Of a stretch of DNA of 27,294 nucleotides, positions 1 through 9,500 are shown piece after piece (position 1 is the first letter of the stretch; the number at the start of each line of letters is the position of its first letter). Location of the stretch: assembly GCF_000003605.2 (NCBI RefSeq), contig NW_003129881.1:1-27294 (forward strand), given 5' to 3'. The position numbers and the translations under genes are program-made. The notes under the pieces were generated by a model. That model saw only the letters and a program-made list of their open reading frames with translations, made no database searches and was not told the origin of the DNA. This DNA comes from Saccoglossus kowalevskii. Taxonomy: Eukaryota; Hemichordata; Enteropneusta; Harrimaniidae.

Positions 1-300
1 ATGGGTTAGAGAAGACAGAAAGAGTATGATGGGTTAGAGAAGACAGAAAGGGTATGATGGGTTAGAAAAAAACAGAAGGGTATGATGGGTTAGAGAAAAC
101 AGAAGGGTATGATGGGTTAGAGAAGACAGAAAGGGTATGATGGGTTAGAAAAAAACAGAAGGGTATGATGGGTTAGAGAAAACAGAAGGGTATGATGGGT
201 AGAGAAGACAGAAAGGGTATGATGGGTTAGAGAAGACAGAAAGGGTATGATGGGTTAGAGAAGACAGAAAGGGTATGATGGGTTAGAGAAGACAGAAGGG
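1..300. repeat. 28-bp minisatellite, about 10-11 copies
   Basis: The unit is ATGGGTTAGAGAAGACAGAA plus AGGGTATG, repeated head to tail from the window edge to about 300. Copies differ at a few sites (GAGAAGACAG versus GAAAAAAACAG, and one copy lacks a T in GGGTTAG). The plus strand is purine-rich. It sits in the PDCD11 intron after coding exon 10 and its left end is not seen. Confidence 0.93.
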
Positions 301-376
301 ATATTATTTGTTCAAGAAACCAGGAGGGCTTTAGAAAGATTTGCAAGAAAGAGAAAAAACTACCAGGTAAACTTAC

Positions 377-523
377 TCTGCACAACAGTTTATCACCTTC
401 TTTGTATTTCTTGAGTGGATTGGTCAATGGAACATCATCAATATGTAAACGAGGGATGAAACCTTGAATACGATCTGATACTTCCACATTCAAGCCAGAC
501 TTATAAAATGCTTTTATTTTAGC
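377..523 (-). CDS. PDCD11: PDCD11 coding exon 10, fifth S1 domain (last exon in window)
   Basis: The exon has 49 codons (residues 476-524), phase 0/0. The acceptor is TTTTTCTCAAG and the donor AGA|GTAAGT at 376. It encodes LNVEVSDRIQGFIPRLHIDD, then NPLKKYKEGDKLLCR, matching the human S1-5 segment with GLVPPMHLAD and NPEKKYHIGDEVKCR. The reading continues in an exon beyond the window. Confidence 0.94.
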
Positions 524-3500
524 CTTGAGAAAAAATATGTAGTCAATTTGTGAGAAATGTGAATAAACACATATGTTTAGATTGACTCTGAAATTGGAAT
601 CCAAGTGCTTGATGTAATTCATAGAATTAATGTTTGTAGCATCACAGGAGAAGCAAACCAATGTTTCAATTGATGAATTAACAAACTATTTGAGTTAACT
701 AATGGACGAGTTATATGATTCGGATGACAACAACCATAATTTACAGAACGATTGGAATGAAAGATAACTGGTTGCATGCTAACTCGGATAATTGATTGCT
801 TGGTTTCAAGGTGACATGGCTAATGCATGCTAACTCGGATAATTGATTGCTTGGTTTCAAGGTGACATGGTTGATGCATGCTAACTCGGATAATTGATTG
901 CTTGGTTTCAAGGTGACATGGTTGATGCATGCTAACTCGGATAATTGATTGCTTGGTTTCAAGGTGACATGGTTGATGGGTCATCAGTTGACTGAAAATT
1001 GCTTCTTCATTAAAGTAAACAAAAAAATTAAAAAAAAATTGTATATTCAATATTTCTGTAACAAGACTATAAATGATGTATTAACCAAAGACAATAGAGT
1101 TGTTACTTACTTCAATCTTCATACCAACTTTAATATCACTGTATGTCAAGAATTTTTGACTAATGACAGATGACTTCATAGATGCTAATACCAAACCATC
1201 CAAATAATTATAGCCAATAATACGACACATCACTTTAGACCCAACCGTAAAATGTTCTTTTAAACTACCTTCGATAGTTTTGTCAGACACTTGTGTATGC
1301 TTCATGAAAACAAACAATATCCTGTTATAATTAATTAGCAAGACAAATGGAGAAAGTGATAACCATTTTAGCTAATTTAGCTACCCTTTTTATTCCTGCA
1401 ATGAGGAAGAAGCTAATTCAATAACCCCCATGTGATGACTAATTGATAAAGTAGCATGTAGTTATCTCACTAACTAGCATGTAGTTATTTTACTAACTAG
1501 CAATGTAGTTATTTTACTAACTAGCAATGTAGTTATTTTACTAACTAGCAATGTAGTTATTTTACTAACTAGCATGTAGTTATTCTACCAAATAGCAATG
1601 TAGTTTACAATTAATTAGGTGCCATGATAAATAAATGATATCTTACAATACAATTCTTACCAGAACATAGACCTCAGAGGATTGTACAATCTTGAGTTGT
1701 AGAAGAATACCATGGTTACCATCTATTTTTTTAATTACAGCTTTTTTGCATATTTTTCCAATTCTAAGATTGTGATGTAAAGATGATTTCTCAAGTTTTT
1801 CACACAGTGATGTTTGTAGTGACAAACCAACCGTCTTTGTTGACGCATTGTTATACAAAATACATGCAGTGACCTGCAATAAGAGAAAAATATAATATAT
1901 TATCAAAAGTTCCACTTCTATTCACTAATCAATATTCACCTTTTATTTGCACAGCCAAGTTTCAGAAGTTGAGAATATATATGTATAATAGGGAGTTAAT
2001 GATTGCACAACCCACGTAATATGTCATAGGTAAAAAGTAAGCTTACTTCCTGTCCTTTCTTGTAATGACTGCACTTAGTACTGAAATGTGGGAGGTGAAA
2101 ATGATTGATGAAACCACTATATTCAAGAAAATCAACTTTTAACAAGTCTTCATGCACCTAGAAGTAAGTAAAGACAACACAAATATCATTAAGTGAGGCA
2201 AAAAAAGATACATTTAAAATAAAGTTAATATTGTTTATGACTGCAAATACAATAAAGGAAGAAATCTTCTCTATTGAGCATAGACAAATTAAATCATTTA
2301 ATTGCATGCAGGTTTATTTTGTAAAAGGTGAACAGATTTGAAATTTTGGAAATTATTTTCACACATGCAAGCCAGAAATATACATAATATACATTCTAAT
2401 GTGACTCAGTCTGGTATAAAGAGGTGACTGTCAAACCCTGGGATTAAAACAGAGAATTATGGGAGACTACTGACCATGATACATACATCATCATATCATT
2501 CTGTTTGCCATTATAATATTTTAACAGGCTAATATCAACCCAACACATAATACCCTAATTCCTGATTCTAAATTCTGTACCACAATGCAATGTACTCACC
2601 TCAGTCACTGTTGCTTTTACCCTGGTACCAGGAACGACCATATGCAGGTATGGATACTTCTTTTTGTTTGCTACAGTCTTTGTAATTTTATTTGGATTAA
2701 TTGTCAGAGTGACAGACCTTCCATTTGACATTACTTCTTTTATACAGCATTCTACAGGCTGACCAACTAGTAAAGACTGACCTGTAAACAACATGTTTTC
2801 AATAGCATCATTTTATCAACATTTTAAAAATAAATCCTATCATTTTTATCTATTTCACTGTTTTTCATGAAGAAGTATAATCTATGTTTCAGAGACATCT
2901 TTTTATGTACAGCATCAAACCAAGCGTTTACATTTCTTTACCCTAGAAACTATTTTTCAAAACCTGTATGGCTACATGTTTATTTTTACAGTAGGCAGCC
3001 AATCACAGGAGTTAAGCTTGTAGCCTTTCTGATGCTGGTTAGAGATGCTATCCATAATGCATATTGAGATATCTTTGTGTGATTGAATGAATTCAGGGCC
3101 ATGTGCAGGGCTTACATTATAGGGCTTGAAATTATTTTGTTCTTATAAGCCAAACTGGGTTACCATTTCAATAAAGTACAACTTATTTTGACACACTTTT
3201 ATTTCTACATACCGGTATGTAGATGCAATTTTATCTGTCATAAGCACAGATGACTATTACTACAAAACCAGTATATCAAGTTATGTTAATTGAGGCAGCA
3301 AAATATGAAATTATAATCATAAGATACTTACCATTATTTTTCATATCAATGTACACTTTGGCATATCTATGATTGAGGAATGCTTGTACACCAGTTATTC
3401 CCAAGTCTATCATATAACCATGATCTTCTTGACTTTTAACCACACCTGATAAAACCTGACAAAACAAGCCATGCATGGCACAGTCCTCGTTAGTTATCAA

Positions 3501-6500
3501 ATTTAAGAGTTTTGTTTATAGTATTATAGCTGGAATATAACCATGTCAGGAATATAATTATGATGATTATTTAACATTAAAATGATTGATATTTGTATCA
3601 GATCGTCAAACGAGTAGTACATGTCCACATTGAGAAAATCAGCCATTTTGAATACATGTATATATCTATAACATAATATATAATAATTAATGAATATATA
3701 AAATTTGAACATAATCAGTCAAAGCATGTCAGAGATATGGCTCTAGAAGCCCTTTCATTAAAACAAAATGGCCAACAGTCAGCCATTTTGAATCTAATCT
3801 GAAAAATAAAATGATGTTTATCAGGAACTCGTAATGTCTAATGTATGTTATAAGTATTAACGAAATCCATCCATAAATGCCAGAAATGCTTGATATTTTC
3901 TTAGCACAAAAATGGTAACCATTCGACCATTTTGAATAGGATTGTCAAACCAATATATCTGTCTATCTATGACATGATGTATAATGAATATAAAAAATTT
4001 GAACATAATCAGTCAAAGCTTGTCAGAGATATGGCTCTAGAAGCCCATTTGTTAAAACAAAATGGCTGCCAGTCAGCCATTTTGAATCTTATCTCTAAAA
4101 CAAAATGATGTGCATCAAGCTCCTAAATTGTCCAATGTATATACCGTAAAAATCATATTTGAGGCTGCAGCTTTAATAGAAGCCGCACCCCTAACTTGAG
4201 ACATTGTTTCATGTTGAAATTGACAAGTTTTGATTCCAGGAAAAAGTCTCCAATATAAGCCGCACCCCAAACTTTCACAAACCAAACATCCACCACATAT
4301 TTCAGAAAAGATATACCATTTAATTTTAAATTAAGGCATAATTTTTCGAACATTTCAATGATTCCTGACGCTAAGATTAGAGTCTAATTAAGGTTTTCCG
4401 TAGTCATTGACGCTTATTCAAGAGCACAGGTTTATTGTGGGTAGCATGACTGGGTAAACTGCGTTTCGACAATGAGCTGTTATTATTGTAAAAAGTGTTA
4501 AATTCTTCTTCAATGCTCAGCTTATCTTTCCAAAAATAACTAATTTCTTGATTTTAAAAAAAAATCAGGGCTAATCTGCACTGGCTCGGAAGGTTGTAAA
4601 TGATTAGCTAGTTTGAATTTGCATAACAATACTGACAATGAACGTGCATTCAACGCCACAAGTTTTTTTGTTTTTTTAGCCAATCAGAATTCATCTTCCG
4701 AGCCAGTGCAGATCAGCCGAAAAATCATGCTGTTTTCCCATCAAAATCAAAGCCAAACGATCGCACTACAACAACGGTAAATCTCTTCCGTGTTTCGTTT
4801 ACCATGAGGTCGCTGAACTACATTAACATATTTAAATGAGCTATGGTAATTTAGCGTTTCGATTGGTTAATTAGCGACTTGACCTATCAGGTCAACAAAA
4901 CAGTTTCAAGTCACTAAAGATGTTTGAACAAACATGGTGGATATCGTATCAGATCGGGCGTTTATATGTGACCGAAATCATTCGCTTGCGGTGAGACTAA
5001 GTTGAATTTTCACAACAATTCAACGAATTTATTTTTTTGTACGTTATTGTAATCACAACTGAGTAATAATCAGCAATTGTAACACTTCGAAAACAAGTAA
5101 GTTATTCACTTGTGTGAAACGCAGCATGACCGTTACTGTGATCATTTGCTACTAAGAATGCATTCCTTTTTGTTTTGACTTTTTTTAGAATATACTTTTC
5201 GTTATCAAAAAAAATAAGAAAATAAATATATATTACATTAAATATTATACTGAGTATTTTTTTTGTTATCATGCGAACATTTTTTTTTCGATTGACTTTT
5301 TTTATTTTTATTTTCCCGATGTTTAAATTACTAGTAAACATGGAATGTACCAGTTACTCTGCCGGATGTCGAACATACCGCAATCGACTGTGTCGGCTGT
5401 CTCTTACTTGTGACCTATACCGGTGCTAACGAATTAGTCTATTCAAGAGATTGTAGTATATAGTACTGTAATCTGCAAATGCATACAAATATATTTGTAG
5501 ATATTATTTATTGTGCAGTATGTTATACAGTGTGAAATTTTGTTTGTGTAGAAGTTTGTCTATGTGTAAACATCCGAAAGTGCCTTAGAATCGCAACAAA
5601 GTTGCAATCGAGTGTCATGCATCTCATTAGCATATCATTATCCCTTCTGGCCTTTGTTTTTTGAAACAATTTCCCACTGTTACCAAAGTGAATGCTCTAA
5701 TTAAAGCCGCACCAAGACTTCACGCATCTCAATTCGTCCATTGAAAAATGAATTTTAATTAAAGCCGCGGCCTCAATTAGGAATTTTACGGTACCAAGTT
5801 TGAACAAAATCCATCTGTAAACAGCCAAGAAATGCTTCATTTTGATGATTTTTCTGTACAAAAATGGCTGCCATTCGGCCATCTTGAATCAGATCGTGAA
5901 ACAAATTAATGTGCATATGTATAATATCATGTATGATGTATGTGTGAAGTTTGATTGTGATTGGTCCAGGCATTTCTAAGATACTGGTCCAGGCATTTCT
6001 AAGATACAGGTCCAGACACATGCACGCATGTCAAAACATACATGTAAGTATCTGTTTTCGGACTGTGTCCGAATGGGGACTAATAAAACAAGCATTATCT
6101 CAATACATGTTGGCATTCAGAAAATAATATGAGCAAAATAGATATGACCTTGCAGCGGATTATTAAATTGTTATATACCTGTCCATACTTCAATACTGAA
6201 GGTGTGTACGTCTGGTTAACTACTCTAGAAAGTAATGTCAGCTGCGTTCTTCTCACTCCCTTTACAGCTGTATTGAGTTCTTTCACAGCACAGCTGACAT
6301 ACTGACCAATGTTGAAGTAATCCATTAAGCTGGGAAGATCCTGTGTTAAAAAAACAAGGAATGAGATGTAAACACCGTTAGTCAAGGCACAGTGCAGATT
6401 ACTTAATGTTGAAAAATTTATCAGCCATTTTAAGTTAGAACCATAAAAAAAAAGATTTGCACAATATTTATTCATACATGTATCATGGTAGTGTTTGGGT

Positions 6501-9500
6501 CATTTTACAAATGGCTGCCAGTCATCATAAATCAAACTATGACAACACGTATGTCCCATGATGCAAATAATGATATTAGAGCGATTCAGATGACAGCTTT
6601 GACACAGAGAACATAAAACAAAAAAAGAGTGCTGAGGTCTGTGGTGAAGTCATACCAATCCTATTTTTTATTCACTTGGTGAAATTTTTGATTTGATTGT
6701 ATTGAATACTGTTGTTACAGTGTACAAGGCATATCATTCTCTGCCTCCAGCTCATATTCAGAAAATATTTTATGTTCACTGATAATTACAGTTCATAGTT
6801 ACAATACTAGATAGCATAATCAATTATAAAAGAACAACATTAAAATCTATGTGTTTGACTCATAGTGGTGCAAAATTGTGGAATGGTATTCCTAGTAACA
6901 TTCAAAATTGTTTCAATTGTTCTTTATTTAAAAAAAGTATATAAATGTGAATTATTGAATAACTATATTGATAGTGTAGTATAAATTACATGCCACTGTT
7001 TTAGCCGATTTAAATAATTTGGAAAAATAAACGTAGAAATATGTATATCTTTAGTTGTATTAAATTTATTTTTAATTTGGATAAGTAACAATCTGTCAAA
7101 TCTGCTAGCATAGAAGTAATCTACAAACTAATTTAAAAAGAGGGAAATATATTTGACTGCTTTGGTTCAAGTATTTCCCCTTTCCTTGCATATTTATACA
7201 TAGTATTATTTTTTTCTGTGAGTGTGTATTTAAGAAAAAATTCAAGGCAATAAACGAATTGTCATTGTCATAAAAAGTATGAAAGTGAGTAAAAGAAATG
7301 AATTAATGAATTTACCTCTTTGACAAGATCTTCATTATCCCCATCGGTAAATCTTTGTAATAACCTATTGTACACATCAGATATATCAGTGATGGCAACA
7401 TAACCAGTCAAACCGTGTGGAAGACTAATGATCAGTTCATATTCATGAATCTCTTTCACAGCTCCAAGTAAAAGCATACCCTCTCTTAAATTCTGAAAAT
7501 TAGTAAAGAAAATATTTTCAAAAATATTGCTTATGAACACAAAATATTGCAAGATATGTTAAATTTGGACAAGCTGAAATCTGCATATGGAAACCTGAAG
7601 TTTGAAACAATCAACTCAGTTCAACAACACCAATCTGAAGAATCAGAGAACAAAAACTGTTATTTTTATATTTATCCATTCACCATACTACATGTACATG
7701 TATAACACTAGCACATAGAGTTAAACCTGACTCACACAAACACTAACAAGAAAGTAAATTATTTCAATACACAGGTGTGAGAGTTCTACTTAGTTACCTT
7801 GTATGATAATGTTGGAACTGTTTTTACCAGTCCTACTTTGATGCTACTGTCAGTTTTCTTTCTCTTTTTCTTTCCTCCATCGTCACTTTTTTTATCATCT
7901 TTTATCCGTCTCTTCTTGCCCCTGACTGCAGTACTCTGATAAAAAAATATTTGAATGTTTTGCAACTGTGCACTTGGCAATCATTATACAGTTGTATCAA
8001 AACAAATCCCATCTATTGAAGTCTTAATTACTTTGGAGTAGCTTTCACTTAGTATGGTTGAACTAGCAACTTGTGACACTATTTTATCGTTATCACTTTT
8101 CAAACAAAAAATTGTAAGCATGATATGAACCATTTCTTGAGAAAAAAACGTTGCATATTTTATTATATTATTATATTATGTTTATTATAGACTTCATAAG
8201 ATAGAGTACATGTACATGTATGCAACTTTCATAACCATGTACAATGTTATAGGATGAAGCAAACACGTTTGAAAGCAATCCTATTCTGTGTACATCAATC
8301 AGTTATAACAAAGAGTATCACAGAATGTGGTGAGTGCTTGGAAATGTTATGTAAACAGAAATGAGCGAGATATCACAAAATGCTCTTATTAACATGCTTC
8401 GACTAACTCAATAATTAGGATTTCTAGAAATGAAGTTTCTTTTGTGATTTTGTGATAATATCACAATATATGTGACATCTTGTGTGTGATCTTCATTGCA
8501 TATCACTTACATACCAATAACTTTAAAATCCTTCATTTTATTAATCTCTGAAATCAGTGATGCAGATTTATAACAACTTCTCATATCTACTATTATTACT
8601 AATGTCACAATTAAAAAAGTATACATTTACTAATTATTTTTTGAAAATAAATTGGGTGCATGAATTAATTAATTGAGTTTTTACAGTACTATGACTATGT
8701 ATTAGGTGTTTAATCAATAGTGATACCATCCATGTTTGCTTGTTTTATATCAAACACCAGCTGGTGTGCAAGCAGCATATTGAGTCGATTGAAGTTGATA
8801 CACTCTGAAATATTGTAGTTCATTTATAACATATTAGACTTTTATTTCAACATTTCCTACAACATTAGAAATATTGCATAAATTCTCACTACATAGTATA
8901 ATGTAACAAGGTTATACAGATTCAGGGCCAATGATGTATACTAGTAATCAGTGTTCTTCCCAGAAATTTTCCATAGAGTCGCGGCTAATATACATAATAA
9001 TTAGCATATAATTAACATAAATTAAATATTGTTTGTCATATGGGGGGAAAAAAAACAAGACCAGTTTTTTTTTCCTTTTTTTTTCTATTTATTTTACGTA
9101 CAATCTGTATACAATAAAAGTGCACTGCATGTTTAGTATTGCAAATGTCCCACATAAATACAGAGTTTTCTGTGTTTTTTTGCTTGGCCCAGCAATCAGC
9201 TACTCTATAAAACCTTGTTTGGTCCCGGTAAATTAAACATTGGGTTGATGATTCTCAGTGCTTGTTTTCCGTTTCTGTTGTTTTCCGGTTAAGTACAACA
9301 ACTGTTATGAGTCACGATACTCACGCTACTATGTTCGAGCAATAATAGTTTTTCTGGCTGGAATTATCCATCTTTATGTGTTTTTTTTAATCGTCGATGT
9401 TGTCTGTTCAACACAATTGTGAACAAGTCGAGACAACAGAGTTCTGAATTACGAATTGTCGCCAATGTTATACCACGTAAAATTGAGGCTTTTCCTCCAA

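Larger units (their letters stand above)
3600..6020. repeat. About 295-bp tandem interspersed repeat, interrupted by a transposon
   Basis: Two clear copies and a degenerate third lie in PDCD11 intron 4. The shared phrase ATTTGAACATAATCAGTC occurs at 3703 and 3998 (period 295), followed in both by a GAGATATGGCTCTAGAAG block and then CAGTCAGCCATTTTGAATC. The second copy is broken at 4143/5792 by the inverted-repeat element and resumes at 5794 (ACCAAGTTTGAACAAAATCC). The third copy fades after about 5905 and includes a small 23-bp duplication (5963, 5986, partial at 6009). Short inverted motifs such as ATGGCTGCC...GGCCAT recur. The style resembles abundant repeats of marine invertebrates; the family was not identified. 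Confidence 0.8.

Noticed and set aside
741-1050. Repetitive peptide frames with the unit CHLETKQSIIRVSMHQP
   Set aside because: They are translations of the 51-bp minisatellite inside a PDCD11 intron; repeat length divisible by three keeps them open.
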